64,000 bases of DNA, taken from Umezawaea tangerina (GTDB taxonomy: Bacteria; Actinomycetota; Actinomycetes; Mycobacteriales; Pseudonocardiaceae). Shown one piece after another: positions 8,983 through 19,785 of the stretch. Below the pieces are notes generated by a model. The model made no database searches and was not told the origin of the DNA. It saw only the letters and a program-made list of their open reading frames with translations. The position numbers and the translations under genes are program-made. The first letter of the stretch is position 1. Each line of letters begins with the position of its first letter. The stretch is taken from positions 62,001 to 126,000 of the forward strand of contig NZ_PVTF01000017.1 in assembly GCF_003002815.1 (NCBI RefSeq), written 5' to 3'.

Positions 8983-9816
8983 TCAGCTGCTCGGCGGGGT
9001 GCTCGGCGCCGGGGTGGAGGCGGACGGGTTCATGGTGGCGGGGGGCTGGTTGGCCTCGGAGGTGACGGTCTCGCCGCCGGTCATCGGGATGGCGTCGGCG
9101 CCGGGGGCCTCCGCGACGAACGGGGGCGGGCTGTCGACGGGGAAGCCCTGGGACTCGCAGGAGGCGCCGACCTCGGGGTAGGTGTTCGGGTTGCGGCGCA
9201 GGGACTCGATGAACTGGTCGATGCGCTCGTCGTCGGCGCTGTCCAGCTTGAGCTGGTGGCCCCACGACTGCAGCGAGATCGGCTTGTCGAGACCGGGGTA
9301 GGGCGACATCTGGGAGTACGGCTGGCCCGAGACGCGGGACTTCAGCTTCTCCAGGGCGTCACCGGTGACCTTGTCGGGGTTGTAGGTGATCCAGATGGCG
9401 CCGTGCTCGAGGCCGTGGACCATGTTCTCGGTGCGGACGGCGGTCGGGTAGACGGTGCCCATGCAGTCGGCCCAGGTGCCGTCGTGCGGTCCGCCGAAGG
9501 GCGGGCTCTGGTCGTAGGCGACCCGCTGGGTGGCCGTGACGTGCTTGCTGGCCTCGTAGTCCTTCTTGACGATGCCCGCGATCTTGTCCGACGGGTCCTT
9601 GTTCGTGTCTGAAGGGGTCCACTGCGCGAGCGCGGCCTCCTTCTGGTTCTGCGCGTCGATCTTGGAGTACGCGTAGCCGAACACGCCCACCGCCAGCGCG
9701 ACCACGGCGACGACCGCCGCGATGGTGCCCCAGGGCTTGGGCTTGCTCGCCACCACGGAGGAGCGTGCCGCCTGCACGCTTCCGCGGTTGGCCTTAGTCT
9801 TCTTGCCGCTGACCAT
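8983..9816 (-). CDS. DUF3105 family membrane protein
   Basis: The 277-residue protein has a basic cytoplasmic N-terminus and one membrane helix at about 30-50. An extracytoplasmic DUF3105 domain carries the family signatures [12 protein letters not shown] and [13 protein letters not shown]. The tail is rich in Pro, Thr and Ser. Function is unknown; the His-rich motifs suggest metal binding. It is the first gene of a two-gene operon with DUF305 and diverges from argS across a 210-bp gap. The open frame extends far upstream, but ATG 9816 precedes the conserved lysine-rich N-terminus and follows GAGGCGG, so it is preferred. Confidence 0.9.
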   Translation of the reverse strand: MVSGKKTKANRGSVQAARSSVVASKPKPWGTIAAVVAVVALAVGVFGYAYSKIDAQNQKEAALAQWTPSDTNKDPSDKIAGIVKKDYEASKHVTATQRVAYDQSPPFGGPHDGTWADCMGTVYPTAVRTENMVHGLEHGAIWITYNPDKVTGDALEKLKSRVSGQPYSQMSPYPGLDKPISLQSWGHQLKLDSADDERIDQFIESLRRNPNTYPEVGASCESQGFPVDSPPPFVAEAPGADAIPMTGGETVTSEANQPPATMNPSASTPAPSTPPSS

Positions 9817-10013
9817 GTCCGCCTCAGATCTCGTGTCATCCGTGCACGACGCCGGACGACTGCCGCCGGCCAGTGTAGGGACACGGTGTCTGATCACCGT
9901 CAACACTCGGTCGCGCTGGGCGTTCGTCAACAGTTGCCACCTGACCGTGTGAGCGGCGCCATCCCACCTTCCGGGACTGGTCAACCCGGTCGAGACCAGC
10001 GCGAACGCTTCCC

Positions 10014-10019
10014 TAGACT
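10014..10019 (+). promoter_or_regulatory. -10 element TAGACT for argS
   Basis: TAGACT ends 7 nt before GTG 10027. This spacing places the transcription start at the start codon, so the argS-lysA-hom-thrC-thrB transcript is probably leaderless. No clear -35 is seen. Confidence 0.55.
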
Positions 10020-10026
10020 TCTGCGG

Positions 10027-11676
10027 GTGACTCCCGCAGCGCTCGCTGAACTGGTCCGTGCGACGGCCGTGGAGGTGCTGTCCGGCCGCGGCCTGGACAC
10101 CGCCGCACTGCCCACCGCGGTGACCGTCGAGCGACCCCGCAACCCCGACCACGGCGACTACGCGACGAACCTGGCCCTGCAGATCGGCAAGAAGATCGGC
10201 GTCCCCCCGCGCGACCTCGCCGGCTGGCTGGCCGATGCGCTGACCGGCACCGACGCGATCGCGTCGGTCGACGTCGCGGGCCCCGGCTTCCTGAACCTGC
10301 GGCTGGCCGCGGACGCGCAGGGCGCGATCCTGCGCGAGGTGCTGGCCGCGGGCGACGCCTACGGGACCGGCGAGGAGCTGGCCGGGCGCCGGATCAACCT
10401 GGAGTTCGTCTCGGCGAACCCGACCGGCCCGATCCACCTCGGCGGGGCCCGCTGGGCGGCGGTCGGGGACGCGCTGGGCCGGGTGCTGACCGCCAGGGGC
10501 GGCGACGTGACCCGCGAGTACTACTTCAACGACGCCGGCGCCCAGATCGACCGCTTCGTCGCCTCGCTGATCGCCGCGGCCAAGGGCGAGGGCGCCCCGG
10601 AGGACGGCTACGCGGGCGCCTACATCACCGACATCGCCGCCGAGGTGATCAAGCAGGAGCCCAGCGCGCTGTCCGCCGAGGACAGCGCCGAGGTGTTCCG
10701 CCGGATCGGCGTCAACCTGATGTTCGAGGAGATCAAGCAGGCCCTGCACGACTTCGGCACGGACTTCGACGTCTTCTTCCACGAGGACTCGCTGCACCGC
10801 TCGGGCGCGGTGGAGAAGGCCGTCGAGGCGCTGAAGAAGTCCGGGGCCCTGTACTTCGAGAACGGCGCCTGGTGGCTGCGCTCCAGCGAGTTCGGCGACG
10901 ACAAGGACCGGGTGGTCATCAAGAGCGACGGCGACCCCGCCTACATCGCCGGCGACATCGCCTACCTCCAGGACAAGCGCTCGCGCGGGTTCGACCTGTG
11001 CATCTACATGCTCGGCGCCGACCACCACGGCTACATCGGCCGCCTCAAGGCCGCCGCGGCGGCGCTGGGCGACGACCCGGCGGTGGTCGAGGTGCTGATC
11101 GGGCAGATGGTGAACCTCGTCAGCGAGGGCAAGCCGGTGCGGATGAGCAAGCGCGCGGGCACCGTCATCACGATGGAGGACCTGGTCGAGGCGGTCGGCG
11201 TGGACGCCGCCCGGTACGCGATGGTCCGGTCGTCGGTCGACTCCGTGCTCGACATCGACCTCGACCTGCTGCGCAAGAACAGCAACGACAACCCGGTGCA
11301 CTACGTGCGGTACGCCTACGCGCGCATCGCGTCGGTGCGCCGCAACGCCGCGGACCTCGGCCTGGAGCCGGACGACCGCTTCGAGCTCCTCGTGCACGAC
11401 CGCGAGGGCGACCTGATCCGCACGCTCGGCGAGTTCCCGCGGGTCGTCGCCGCGGCCGCCGAGCTCCGCGAACCACACCGCGTGGCGCGCTACCTGGAGG
11501 AGTTGGCGGGCGTGACCCACCGGTTCTACGACACGTCCGAGCTGCGGGTGCTGCCCCGCGGCGACGAGGAGACCACCCCCGTGCACCGGGCGCGGCTCCA
11601 GCTCGTGCTGGCCGCCCGCCAGGTCTTCACCAACGGCCTCGGCCTGCTCGGCGTCACGGCACTGGAGCGCATGTGA
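10027..11676 (+). CDS. argS: Arginyl-tRNA synthetase
   Basis: The 549-residue class I synthetase charges tRNA-Arg with arginine. An N-terminal ArgRS-specific domain covers about 1-110. The HIGH-type motif reads HLGG at 137-140 after SANPTGPI, and the KMSKS-type motif reads RMSKRAGT at 372-379. The C-terminal anticodon-binding helices end in the usual LGV-x-AxERM. The frame is open further upstream, but the conserved family start and a TAGACT hexamer 7 nt before it fix GTG 10027. The stop overlaps the lysA start (ATGTGATG), so argS heads the lysine/threonine operon, as in mycobacteria. Confidence 0.97.
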   Translation: MTPAALAELVRATAVEVLSGRGLDTAALPTAVTVERPRNPDHGDYATNLALQIGKKIGVPPRDLAGWLADALTGTDAIASVDVAGPGFLNLRLAADAQGAILREVLAAGDAYGTGEELAGRRINLEFVSANPTGPIHLGGARWAAVGDALGRVLTARGGDVTREYYFNDAGAQIDRFVASLIAAAKGEGAPEDGYAGAYITDIAAEVIKQEPSALSAEDSAEVFRRIGVNLMFEEIKQALHDFGTDFDVFFHEDSLHRSGAVEKAVEALKKSGALYFENGAWWLRSSEFGDDKDRVVIKSDGDPAYIAGDIAYLQDKRSRGFDLCIYMLGADHHGYIGRLKAAAAALGDDPAVVEVLIGQMVNLVSEGKPVRMSKRAGTVITMEDLVEAVGVDAARYAMVRSSVDSVLDIDLDLLRKNSNDNPVHYVRYAYARIASVRRNAADLGLEPDDRFELLVHDREGDLIRTLGEFPRVVAAAAELREPHRVARYLEELAGVTHRFYDTSELRVLPRGDEETTPVHRARLQLVLAARQVFTNGLGLLGVTALERM

Positions 11677-13115
11677 TGCGCGCGCACCCCGCCGGCCCCC
11701 GGCACGCCGACGTCATGACCTCCGGCAGCACCGCCGGAACCCGCCCGTCCACTCCGGACGGCATCGCCGAGCTGCACCCCGCGGTGTGGCCCCGCAACGC
11801 CGAACGCGGCGCGGACGGCGTCGTCACCCTGGCCGGTGTCGACGTCCGCGACCTCGCCCGCGACTACGGCACTCCGCTGTTCGTCATGGACGAGGACGAC
11901 TTCCGGTCCCGCTGCGCCGAGCACGCCACGGCGTTCGGCGACCCGTCGCTGGTGCACTACGCGTCCAAGGCGTTCCTCAGCGTCGCGGTGGCCCGCTGGG
12001 TCGCCGAGGAGGGCCTGAGCATCGACGTGTGCAGCGGCGGCGAGCTGGCCATCGCGCTGCGCGCGGACTTCCCGGCCGAGCGGATCGCGTTGCACGGCAA
12101 CAACAAGTCCGTCGCCGAGCTGACCGCCGCCGTCGAGGCGGGGGTCGGCGCGGTCGTGGTCGACTCGTTCTTCGAGATCGCCAGGCTCGACCAGATCGCC
12201 CGCGAGCGCGGGGTCGTGCAGCCGGTGATGATCCGGGTGACGGTCGGCGTCGAGGCGCACACGCACGAGTTCATCGCCACCGCGCACGAGGACCAGAAGT
12301 TCGGCTTCTCCCTGTCCTCCGGGGACGCCTCCGAGGCCGCGCGCCGCGTGCTCAAGGCCGGCGGGCTGCGGCTGACCGGCCTGCACAGCCACATCGGCTC
12401 GCAGATCTTCGACGCCAGCGGCTTCGAGATCGCCGCCCGCCGGGTGATCGGCCTGCTGGCCGACCTGCACGTCGAGCACGGCTCCGCGAAGCTCGAGAGC
12501 CTGACCACGGTGGACCTCGGCGGCGGCCTGGGCATCGCCTACACCTCGGAGGACGACCCGCCGCCGCCCGCCGAGCTGGCCCGCCAGCTGCACAACATCG
12601 TGCGCAAGGAGTGCGAGCACGCCGGGCTCCCGATGCCGCTGATCGCGGTCGAGCCCGGCCGCGCGATCGTCGGACCCGGCACGGTCACCGTGTACGAGGT
12701 CGGCACGATCAAGGACGTCGAGCTGGACGGCGGCCACACCCGCCGCTACGTCAGCGTCGACGGCGGGATGAGCGACAACATCCGCACCGCCCTGTATGAC
12801 GCCGTCTACGACTGCAGGCTGGTGTCGCGCCCGGTCGACCCGGACACCGGGGCCGTGCTGTGCCGGGTCGTCGGCAAGCACTGCGAGGCGGGCGACGTCG
12901 TCGTGCGCGACTGCTGGCTGCCCGAGGACCTCGCGCCCGGCGACCTGCTCGCGGTCGCGGCGACCGGCGCCTACTGCTACTCCATGGCCAGCGGCTACAA
13001 CCGGCTGCCGCGACCCGCGCTCGCCGCGGTGACCGACGGGCAGGCCCGCCTGCTGCTGCGCCGGGAGACCGAGGACGACCTGTTCCGCTTGGAGGTTGAA
13101 GGTGCCGGAAGGTAA
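11676..13115 (+). CDS. lysA: Diaminopimelate decarboxylase
   Basis: The 479-residue PLP enzyme decarboxylates meso-diaminopimelate to L-lysine, the last step of lysine synthesis. The fold III barrel carries the PLP lysine K98 in YASKAF. HIGSQI (239-244) and EPGRAIV (326-332) bind the cofactor phosphate. The C-terminal barrel supplies C403 in CEAGD to the partner active site. ATG 11676 shares its A with the argS stop, implying coupled translation. ATG 11715 is a possible shorter start. The last 14 bases overlap hom. Confidence 0.96.
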   Translation: MRAHPAGPRHADVMTSGSTAGTRPSTPDGIAELHPAVWPRNAERGADGVVTLAGVDVRDLARDYGTPLFVMDEDDFRSRCAEHATAFGDPSLVHYASKAFLSVAVARWVAEEGLSIDVCSGGELAIALRADFPAERIALHGNNKSVAELTAAVEAGVGAVVVDSFFEIARLDQIARERGVVQPVMIRVTVGVEAHTHEFIATAHEDQKFGFSLSSGDASEAARRVLKAGGLRLTGLHSHIGSQIFDASGFEIAARRVIGLLADLHVEHGSAKLESLTTVDLGGGLGIAYTSEDDPPPPAELARQLHNIVRKECEHAGLPMPLIAVEPGRAIVGPGTVTVYEVGTIKDVELDGGHTRRYVSVDGGMSDNIRTALYDAVYDCRLVSRPVDPDTGAVLCRVVGKHCEAGDVVVRDCWLPEDLAPGDLLAVAATGAYCYSMASGYNRLPRPALAAVTDGQARLLLRRETEDDLFRLEVEGAGR

Positions 13116-14430
13116 ACCGAACAGCGCCGGACCCATTCGGGTGGCCCTGCTGGGCTGCGGCACCGTCGGCACCGAGGTCGTCCGGCTGCTGACCGACCAG
13201 GCGGCCGACCTGACCGCGCGGATCGGCGCGCCGGTCGTGCTGACCGGCATCGCGGTGCGCAAGCCCAACAAGCACCGCGAGGTGCCGGCGGAGCTGCTGA
13301 CGACCGACGCGGCCGCGCTGGTGGCCTCGGACGTCGACCTGGTGGTCGAGGTCATCGGCGGCATCGAGCCCGCGCGCACCCTCCTGCTGGAGGCGCTGCG
13401 CTCGGGCAAGTCCGTCGTCACGGCGAACAAGGCGCTGCTGGCCGAGCACTCCGCGGAGCTGTTCGAGGCCGCCGACGCCTCCGGGGCCGACCTCTACTTC
13501 GAGGCCGCCGTCGCCGGCGCCATCCCGCTGCTGCGGCCGCTGCGCGAGTCCCTCGCGGGCGACCGGATCACCCGCGTGATGGGCATCGTGAACGGCACGA
13601 CGAACTTCATCCTCTCGGGGATGGACGCGACCGGCGCGAGCTACTCCGAGACGCTGGAGGAGGCGTCGCGGCTCGGCTACGCCGAGGCGGACCCGACCGC
13701 GGACGTGGACGGCTTCGACGCCGCGTCCAAGGCCGCGATCCTGGCCTCGCTCGCGTTCCACACCAGGGTCACCGCCTCCGACGTGCACCGCGAGGGCATC
13801 TCGGCGGTCAGCGCGTCCGACATCGCCGCGGCCAAGGGCCTCGGTCGCACGGTCAAGCTGCTGGCCATCTGCGAGCGGGTCACCGAGACCGCCGAGGACG
13901 GCACGACCAAGGAGTCCGTCGCGGCCCGCGTGCACCCGGCGATGATCCCGCGCAGCCACCCGCTGGCCGGGGTGAACGGCGCGTTCAACGCGGTGTTCGT
14001 CGAGGCCGACGCGGCGGGCGAGATGATGTTCTACGGCCAGGGCGCCGGCGGCGCGCCGACCGCGAGCGCGGTGCTCGGCGACCTCGTCGCGGTGGCCCGC
14101 AACCGGGTCCACGGCGGTCGCGGGCCGCGCGAGTCCGCCTACGCCGGGCTGCCGGTGCGGTCGATCGGGCAGACCCCGACCCGCTACCACATCAGCCTCG
14201 ACGTGGCCGACCGCGCGGGCGTGCTCGCCCAGGTCGCGGCGGTGTTCGCCGAACACGACGTGAGCATCGCCGCGGTCCGGCAGGAGGGGCGCGTCGACGA
14301 CGCCAGCCTGGTGATCGTCACGCACGCCGCGTCCGACGCGGCACTGCGGTCCACAGTGGACAAGGTCGGCGGCCTGCCGGTCGTCCGGGACGTGGTCAGC
14401 GTTATGCGGGTGGAAGGCGAAGAGCAATGA
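13102..14430 (+). CDS. hom: Homoserine dehydrogenase
   Basis: The 442-residue enzyme reduces aspartate semialdehyde to homoserine using NAD(P)H, committing carbon to threonine and methionine. GCGTVG at 18-23 is the dinucleotide-binding loop. The catalytic domain with VNGTTNFIL follows, then a C-terminal ACT domain from about 362, the usual site of threonine feedback inhibition. GTG 13102 is preceded by GGAGG at 6 nt. This ribosome site lies inside lysA, so the two genes overlap by 14 bases. The stop overlaps thrC as ATGA. Confidence 0.97.
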   Translation: MPEGKPNSAGPIRVALLGCGTVGTEVVRLLTDQAADLTARIGAPVVLTGIAVRKPNKHREVPAELLTTDAAALVASDVDLVVEVIGGIEPARTLLLEALRSGKSVVTANKALLAEHSAELFEAADASGADLYFEAAVAGAIPLLRPLRESLAGDRITRVMGIVNGTTNFILSGMDATGASYSETLEEASRLGYAEADPTADVDGFDAASKAAILASLAFHTRVTASDVHREGISAVSASDIAAAKGLGRTVKLLAICERVTETAEDGTTKESVAARVHPAMIPRSHPLAGVNGAFNAVFVEADAAGEMMFYGQGAGGAPTASAVLGDLVAVARNRVHGGRGPRESAYAGLPVRSIGQTPTRYHISLDVADRAGVLAQVAAVFAEHDVSIAAVRQEGRVDDASLVIVTHAASDAALRSTVDKVGGLPVVRDVVSVMRVEGEEQ

Positions 14431-15503
14431 CGATCCAAGCAGGCGTGCGCCCCGGCTGGCCCGGTGTCATCAACGCCTACCGCGACCGCATCGAGCTGCC
14501 GGACGGCGCACGGGTCGTCACCCTGCACGAGGGCGGTACCCCGCTGGTCGAGGCCGAGCACCTGTCCGAGCTGACCGGCTGCCGCGTGCTCGTCAAGGTC
14601 GAGGGCGCGAACCCGACCGGGTCGTTCAAGGACCGCGGCATGACCATGGCCATGACGTACGCGCTGGCCAGCGGCCTCAAGGCGGTCATCTGCGCGTCCA
14701 CCGGCAACACGTCGGCCTCGGCCGCCGCGTACGCCGCGAAGGCCGGGCTGACCTCGGCCGTGCTCGTGCCGAGCGGCAAGATCGCGCTGGGCAAGATGGC
14801 CCAGGCCGTCATGCACGGGGCCAAGATCCTGCAGATCGACGGCAACTTCGACGACTGCCTGGAGCTGGCGAGCAAGACCGCGGCCGAGTACCCGGTGACG
14901 TTGGTCAACTCGGTCAACCCGGTGCGGCTGGTCGGCCAGAAGACCGCCGCGTGGGAGATCTGCGACGTGCTCGGCCGGGCGCCGGACGTGCACTGCCTGC
15001 CGGTCGGCAACGCGGGCAACATCACCGCGTACTGGCGCGGCTACCAGGACTACGCCGAGGACGGCGTCACGGCGGCCACCCCCAGGATGTTCGGCTTCCA
15101 GGCGGCGGGCGCGGCACCCCTCGTGCTCGGCGAGCCGGTTCGGAATCCCGAAACCATCGCGACGGCCATCCGGATCGGCAGCCCGGCGTCGTGGGCGGGC
15201 GCGGTCGCCGCCCGCGACGAGTCCGGCGGCCTCATCGCCGCCGTCACCGACGAGCAGATCCTCGAGGCCTACCGGCTGCTCGCCCGGCACGAGGGGATCT
15301 TCGTCGAGCCCGCGTCCGCGGCGAGCATCGCGGGCCTGCTGGCCACGGCCGCCGACGGCCGCCTGCCGAAGGGCTCCGTGGTGGTCTGCACGGTCACCGG
15401 CCACGGCCTGAAGGACCCCGACACGGCGATGCTGGGCATGGTCGCGGTCGAGCCCGTCCCGGTCGACCCCGGTGCCGTGGCGACGGCGCTGGAGCTGGCG
15501 TGA
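14427..15503 (+). CDS. thrC: Threonine synthase
   Basis: The 358-residue PLP enzyme converts O-phosphohomoserine to threonine. The PLP lysine is K68 in TGSFKDRG, and [13 protein letters not shown] and GNAGN bind substrate and cofactor phosphate. The length matches the short actinobacterial class. The start overlaps the hom stop by four bases (ATGA) and the stop overlaps thrB (GTGA), so translation is coupled along the operon. Confidence 0.97.
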   Translation: MTIQAGVRPGWPGVINAYRDRIELPDGARVVTLHEGGTPLVEAEHLSELTGCRVLVKVEGANPTGSFKDRGMTMAMTYALASGLKAVICASTGNTSASAAAYAAKAGLTSAVLVPSGKIALGKMAQAVMHGAKILQIDGNFDDCLELASKTAAEYPVTLVNSVNPVRLVGQKTAAWEICDVLGRAPDVHCLPVGNAGNITAYWRGYQDYAEDGVTAATPRMFGFQAAGAAPLVLGEPVRNPETIATAIRIGSPASWAGAVAARDESGGLIAAVTDEQILEAYRLLARHEGIFVEPASAASIAGLLATAADGRLPKGSVVVCTVTGHGLKDPDTAMLGMVAVEPVPVDPGAVATALELA

Positions 15504-16378
15504 CGACCGGCGTCCGGGTCGCGGTGCCCGGATCCAGCGCGAACCTGGGCTCCGGCTTCGACGCGCTCGGCATGGCGCTGGACATCCGGGACGAAGTGGA
15601 CGTCCGCGTCGTGGACCGCGGTCTGGTCGTGCGGGTGAGCGGCGAGGGTGGCGAGAACGTGCCCACCGACGAGACCCACCTCGTGGTGCGGGCGTTCCGC
15701 GCGGCGTGCGCGGTCGTCGGGTTCGCACCGTCCGGTGTGGAGTTCGACTGCCGCAACGCGATCCCCCATTCGCGCGGTCTCGGCTCGTCGGCCGCCGCGA
15801 TCGTGGCGGGTGTCGCGGCCGCGTACGGGCTGGCTGGTCGCGAGTTGGACACAGCGGCGTTGCAACTCGCGTCGGAGTTCGAGGGCCACGCCGACAACGC
15901 GGCGGCCAGCATGTTCGGCGGGGTCGTGATCGCGTGGTCGGAGGGCGGGGACTACCGGGCCGTCCGGCTCGACCCGCACGACGACCTCCGGCCGGTCGTG
16001 CTGGTGCCGTCGGAGGAGTCGTCGACCAAGACGACCAGGGGCCTGCTCCCGGCCGTGGTGCCGCACGCCGACGCGGCCTTCGCGGCGGGTCGGTCCGCGC
16101 TCGCCGTACACGCCCTGACCCGCGATCCCTCCCTGCTGCTGACCGCTTTGGACGATCGGCTGCACCAGTCGTACCGGGAGCCCGCGTGGCCCGCGACGAT
16201 GAGGGTGGTCCACGACCTGCGCGCGGCGGGGGTGGCCGCGGCGGTGTCCGGGGCGGGTCCCACCGTGCTGGCGCTGCCGAAGGACGGCGAACTGCCCGTC
16301 GGGGTCGACGTGACGGGTTTCGACGTGCGCCGATCGGCCGTGGACCTGGGAGGGGTGCGCGTTCGGCCACTTGGCTGA
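15500..16378 (+). CDS. thrB: Homoserine kinase
   Basis: The 292-residue GHMP-family kinase phosphorylates homoserine for ThrC. It has the N-terminal [15 protein letters not shown] loop, the GHMP ATP motif [11 protein letters not shown] at 89-99, and the C-terminal glycine-rich [14 protein letters not shown] 15500 overlaps the thrC TGA. It is the last gene of the argS-lysA-hom-thrC-thrB unit, and the rho promoter begins 28 nt beyond its stop. Confidence 0.96.
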   Translation: MTTGVRVAVPGSSANLGSGFDALGMALDIRDEVDVRVVDRGLVVRVSGEGGENVPTDETHLVVRAFRAACAVVGFAPSGVEFDCRNAIPHSRGLGSSAAAIVAGVAAAYGLAGRELDTAALQLASEFEGHADNAAASMFGGVVIAWSEGGDYRAVRLDPHDDLRPVVLVPSEESSTKTTRGLLPAVVPHADAAFAAGRSALAVHALTRDPSLLLTALDDRLHQSYREPAWPATMRVVHDLRAAGVAAAVSGAGPTVLALPKDGELPVGVDVTGFDVRRSAVDLGGVRVRPLG

Positions 16379-16722
16379 CGGCGCCACGCGGGGGTACCCC
16401 GGTTGTTGCACCCGCACCGGCCTGCGTCTACCCTCGGAGGCGATCAGTCACCGCGCGCACGGGCGCCGGTGCCGTGCCCGGACATTCGTTCCGGGTCGCA
16501 TTCCAGCCAGCCAGGTGACCCTGTGCCGCAAGGGCGGGGTCGAGGCTGAATGGGCACCCGATCGCCGTGTGACCGAGAAGTCCCGTGCCGACGGACCTCG
16601 TCGTAAGTGCGAAATCGCCGCGTCGAATCCGTCTTCATCGGACGAACTGCTGTTCCGCATTCCGTCGGACGGCAGGTCCGCTGGGCCGCGTAGGAGGCGG
16701 GGTCCGGTCAGGAAGGACTTGT
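16379..16722. other. thrB-rho intergenic region with rho leader
   Basis: These 344 bases hold one recognisable promoter (16406-16434) and an untranslated leader of about 280 nt before rho. I see no gene with a ribosome site and no known riboswitch. Long leaders upstream of rho are used for Rho autoregulation in other bacteria. That role here is inference. Confidence 0.5.
16406..16434 (+). promoter_or_regulatory. Sigma-70-type promoter for rho
   Basis: TTGCAC at 16406-16411 and TACCCT at 16429-16434 are separated by exactly 17 bp, a good match to the housekeeping actinobacterial promoter. Transcription would begin near 16441, leaving about 280 nt of leader before GTG 16723. Confidence 0.7.
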
Positions 16723-18819
16723 GTGAGCAACACCGATTTGTTGAGCAGCGACGCTGCTCCCGAAGCCGCTGCCAGTTCTGGAGCCGAGGAGAACGCCCTG
16801 TCCACCCCTTCCAACGGCAGCGCCCCGCGCAAGCGGGCTGGTCTGTCCGGCATGGTGCTCGCGGAGCTTCGTGAGCTCGCGGGCCAACTCGGCATCAACG
16901 GCACCGCGGGTCTGCGCAAGGGCGACCTCATCGCGGCGATCAAGGAAAAGCAGGGTGGTACCTCCGGTCGGGGCAGTGCCGCGACCCCGCCCGCCAAGAC
17001 CGAGAAGCCCGCGGCCGTGAAGGTCGCCGAGGCGCCCGCGGTCGAGGCTCCTCGAGTCGTCGAGAAGGCCGCCCCGGTGGAGAAGCCGGTCCAGCAGCAG
17101 CTCGAGGTCTCCGACCAGCCCGCGACGGGCGGTGAGGAGGAGGGCGGCCGTCGCAACAACCGGCGCCGCCGGTCCTCCGGCCGCGCGGCGGGCAGCCCGG
17201 AGGCCCTGGTGGCCGCCCCGGCCGAGGCGCCCGCCGTCGAGCGTTCCCCGGAGCGCTCCACGCAGGAGCGTCCCGCCCAGGAGCGCCCTCAGCAGGAGCG
17301 TCCGCAGCAGGACCGCAACCAGGGTGAGCGCAACGAGCGCCCCGACCGCGGTGAGCAGCAGCAGCAGCAGCGCCCCGAGCGCGGCGAGCGCCAGGAGCGG
17401 GGTGACCGCGGCGACCGTTCCGAGCGCGGCAACCGCCAGGACCGGGGCGACCGGCAGGAGCGCGGCGACCGCCCCGAGCGCGGGCAGGGCCGCAACCGCC
17501 AGAACGACCGGCAGAACGAGCGGTCCAACGACCGGCAGAACGACCGCCAGAACAACGCGGTGGAGGACGACGACGAGGAGGGCGGTCGTCGCGGCCGTCG
17601 CTTCCGCGACCGCCGCCGCCGTGGCGGTCGGGTCGAGGGCGGCGCCCCCGGCGCGCCCGACACCGAGGTGCGCGACGACGACGTCCTGCTGCCCGTCGCG
17701 GGCATCCTGGACGTGCTGGAGAACTACGCCTTCGTGCGCACCTCCGGCTACCTCGCGGGCCCGAACGACGTCTACGTCTCGCTGTCGCTGGTCCGCAAGT
17801 ACGGCCTGCGCCGCGGCGACGCGCTGATCGGTGCCGTCCGCCAGCCGCGCGACGGCGAGCAGCAGCGGCAGAAGTTCAACCCGCTGGTGCGCGTCGACAA
17901 GATCAACGGCTTGGACCCGGACCAGCTCAGGAACCGGGACGACTTCACCAAGCTCACGCCGCTGTACCCGAACGAGCGACTGCGCCTCGAGACCGAGCCG
18001 CACATCCTCACCACGCGCGTCATCGACCTGGTGATGCCGATCGGCAAGGGCCAGCGCGCGCTGATCGTGTCGCCGCCGAAGGCGGGCAAGACCTCGGTGC
18101 TCCAGTCGATCGCGAACGCGATCACGACGAACAACCCCGAGTGCCACCTGATGGTCGTCCTCGTGGACGAGCGTCCGGAAGAGGTCACCGACATGCAGCG
18201 CTCGGTGAAGGGCGAGGTCATCGCCTCGACCTTCGACCGGCCGCCGTCAGACCACACCACCATCTCCGAGCTGGCCATCGAGCGCGCGAAGCGCCTCGTG
18301 GAGATGGGCCACGACGTGGTCGTGCTGCTCGACTCGATCACCCGCCTGGGCCGCGCGTACAACCTGGCCGCCCCGGCGTCCGGGCGCATCCTGTCCGGTG
18401 GTGTCGACTCGACGGCGCTCTACCCGCCGAAGCGCTTCCTCGGCGCGGCGCGCAACATCGAGGGCGGCGGCTCGCTCACCGTCATCGCGACCGCGCTGGT
18501 CGAGACAGGCTCCGCCGGTGACAGCGTGATCTTCGAGGAGTTCAAGGGCACCGGCAACGCCGAGCTCAAGCTCGACCGCAAGATCGCCGACAAGCGGATC
18601 TTCCCCGCGGTGGACGTCGACCCGTCCGGTACCCGCAAGGAAGACCTGCTGCTGTCACCGGACGAGCTCGCGGTCATGCACAAGCTCCGCCGCGTGCTGC
18701 ACGCGCTCGACAGCCAGCAGGCCATCGAGCTGCTGCTCGACCGGCTGCGCAAGAGCCGGACGAACATCGAGTTCCTCATGCAGGTCGCCAAGACCACCCC
18801 CGGCAACGAGGGCGTCTGA
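16723..18819 (+). CDS. rho: Transcription termination factor Rho with large N-terminal insertion
   Basis: The 698-residue protein is a hexameric RNA-dependent ATPase that ends transcription. A SAP-like N-terminal helix pair (about 43-70) precedes a low-complexity region of about 90-310 built of Arg, Glu, Asp, Gln and Asn repeats (QERGDR, RQNDRQN types). The cold-shock-type RNA-binding fold begins at about 325 (AGILDVLENYAFVR). The ATPase has Walker A PPKAGKT at 451-457 and Walker B region DVVVLLDSITRL. E. coli Rho is about 420 residues; the extra acidic/basic insertion is typical of actinobacteria. GTG 16723 follows GGAAGGA at 5 nt. A strong hairpin ends the unit. Confidence 0.96.
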   Translation: MSNTDLLSSDAAPEAAASSGAEENALSTPSNGSAPRKRAGLSGMVLAELRELAGQLGINGTAGLRKGDLIAAIKEKQGGTSGRGSAATPPAKTEKPAAVKVAEAPAVEAPRVVEKAAPVEKPVQQQLEVSDQPATGGEEEGGRRNNRRRRSSGRAAGSPEALVAAPAEAPAVERSPERSTQERPAQERPQQERPQQDRNQGERNERPDRGEQQQQQRPERGERQERGDRGDRSERGNRQDRGDRQERGDRPERGQGRNRQNDRQNERSNDRQNDRQNNAVEDDDEEGGRRGRRFRDRRRRGGRVEGGAPGAPDTEVRDDDVLLPVAGILDVLENYAFVRTSGYLAGPNDVYVSLSLVRKYGLRRGDALIGAVRQPRDGEQQRQKFNPLVRVDKINGLDPDQLRNRDDFTKLTPLYPNERLRLETEPHILTTRVIDLVMPIGKGQRALIVSPPKAGKTSVLQSIANAITTNNPECHLMVVLVDERPEEVTDMQRSVKGEVIASTFDRPPSDHTTISELAIERAKRLVEMGHDVVVLLDSITRLGRAYNLAAPASGRILSGGVDSTALYPPKRFLGAARNIEGGGSLTVIATALVETGSAGDSVIFEEFKGTGNAELKLDRKIADKRIFPAVDVDPSGTRKEDLLLSPDELAVMHKLRRVLHALDSQQAIELLLDRLRKSRTNIEFLMQVAKTTPGNEGV

Positions 18820-18834
18820 CCTACCCGCTCCGAC

Positions 18835-18868
18835 CACCAGGGCCATTCCTCCGGGAATGGCCCTGGTG
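18835..18868. terminator. Hairpin terminator after rho
   Basis: A perfect 15-bp stem (CACCAGGGCCATTCC and its complement) at 18835-18849 and 18854-18868 has a 4-nt loop. It lies between rho and the convergent gene ending at 18874, so it can act on both strands. Confidence 0.85.
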
Positions 18869-18873
18869 CCGTT

Positions 18874-19497
18874 TCAGGGCCAGTACGGCCGGGAGCGCTC
18901 GGCTGCCCCGGTGACCAGGGCGCCGTCCAGTTCGACGATCGTCAGGTCGATGCCGCCGAACGGCCACTCCACCGCGAACTCCAGCGGCGCCGCGGGCGGC
19001 AGCGGCCACAGCCACAGGCCGTTGGAGGCGTGGCTGAGGTGCATCCCGCCGCCGAAGCGCGAGCCGCCGCCGAAGGGCGTCCAGGACAGCACGGTGCCGT
19101 CCGGCGGGGTGTCGCGGTCGCCGCGGGGGACACCGCGGACGGTGGTGGCCTTGGTGCCGTCGGGGAAGCGGACGCCGAACCTGAGCACCTTGTCGGGCAG
19201 GCCGCCGGCCTCGGAGGTGCCGTTGATCATCGTGGTGTGGCCGGAGCTGCGCAGCTCCCACCAGTCGTTCAGCGACAGGTCACCGCGACGGGTCACGACC
19301 TCGGTGAGCAGGAGGCAGCCGGTGGAGTACACCTTCACCGAGTCGAGGAGGACCACGACGTTGTCGCTGCGCGCCACGACGAGCTGAAGGGGAACGGTCA
19401 CGCCGATCTCCTCGGCCGGTGGGGACAGCCACGGCGGGATCGGTGGGGGCTCCGGGGGTTCGGTGTGCTGGGCGTCGGGATCGGGTTCGAAGAACAT
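18874..19497 (-). CDS. Hypothetical protein, conserved-looking
   Basis: The 207-residue protein starts with a proline-rich segment (about 10-28). A compact beta-rich domain follows with many Trp/Gly turns, such as SWTPFGGGSRFGGG and LWLWPLPPAAPLEF. There are no signal peptide, membrane helix or catalytic motifs that I recognise. Base composition and codon use match the neighbours, and a TACCGT hexamer 7 nt before the ATG suggests its own leaderless promoter, so it is probably a real gene. It is convergent with rho. Function is unknown. Confidence 0.75.
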   Translation of the reverse strand: MFFEPDPDAQHTEPPEPPPIPPWLSPPAEEIGVTVPLQLVVARSDNVVVLLDSVKVYSTGCLLLTEVVTRRGDLSLNDWWELRSSGHTTMINGTSEAGGLPDKVLRFGVRFPDGTKATTVRGVPRGDRDTPPDGTVLSWTPFGGGSRFGGGMHLSHASNGLWLWPLPPAAPLEFAVEWPFGGIDLTIVELDGALVTGAAERSRPYWP

Positions 19498-19504
19498 GGC
19501 TCCG

Positions 19505-19510
19505 ACGGTA
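19505..19510 (-). promoter_or_regulatory. -10 element TACCGT for the hypothetical gene at 18874-19497
   Basis: Read on the minus strand, TACCGT ends 7 nt before ATG 19497, consistent with a leaderless start. No clear -35 is seen. Confidence 0.45.
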
Positions 19511-19703
19511 TTGAGGACGGCGGTCGCGCGGGGGCGGTACGGGGGAACCCAGGGGGTGTATTTGAGGGAAGCTCACGTTCGGTGTTCCGAAGGCACGGCG
19601 TCTCGATTGCCCGGTGGGTGCGGCGGCGTGGCGCGGCAGGCCGGGCGTCCCCTGTTCGTGAGGACCCCCCGACGCACACGCTACGGCGGGGGTACGACAT
19701 TTT

Positions 19704-19736
19704 CGGGTGCGTCGGGTGCGTCGGGTGCGTCGGGTG
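19704..19736. repeat. 9-bp tandem repeat (CGGGTGCGT, 3.7 copies)
   Basis: Three exact copies at 19704-19712, 19713-19721 and 19722-19730 are followed by a partial copy to 19736. It is in non-coding DNA and may be length-variable. Confidence 0.8.
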
Positions 19737-19785
19737 AAGGCGTAAAGGCGAGTGGGCGGCGTTCGGGGCCTGGGGCGCGGACCGG

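Larger units (their letters stand above)
19498..19785. other. Intergenic stretch with short tandem repeat
   Basis: These 288 bases hold the -10 of the gene to the left (19505-19510) and a 9-bp tandem repeat (19704-19736). Otherwise I see no gene or strong hairpin. Confidence 0.5.

Noticed and set aside
16444-16722. Short open frames in the rho leader
   Set aside because: They are Arg-rich, lack ribosome sites and lie between a good promoter and the rho start, so they are treated as leader rather than genes.
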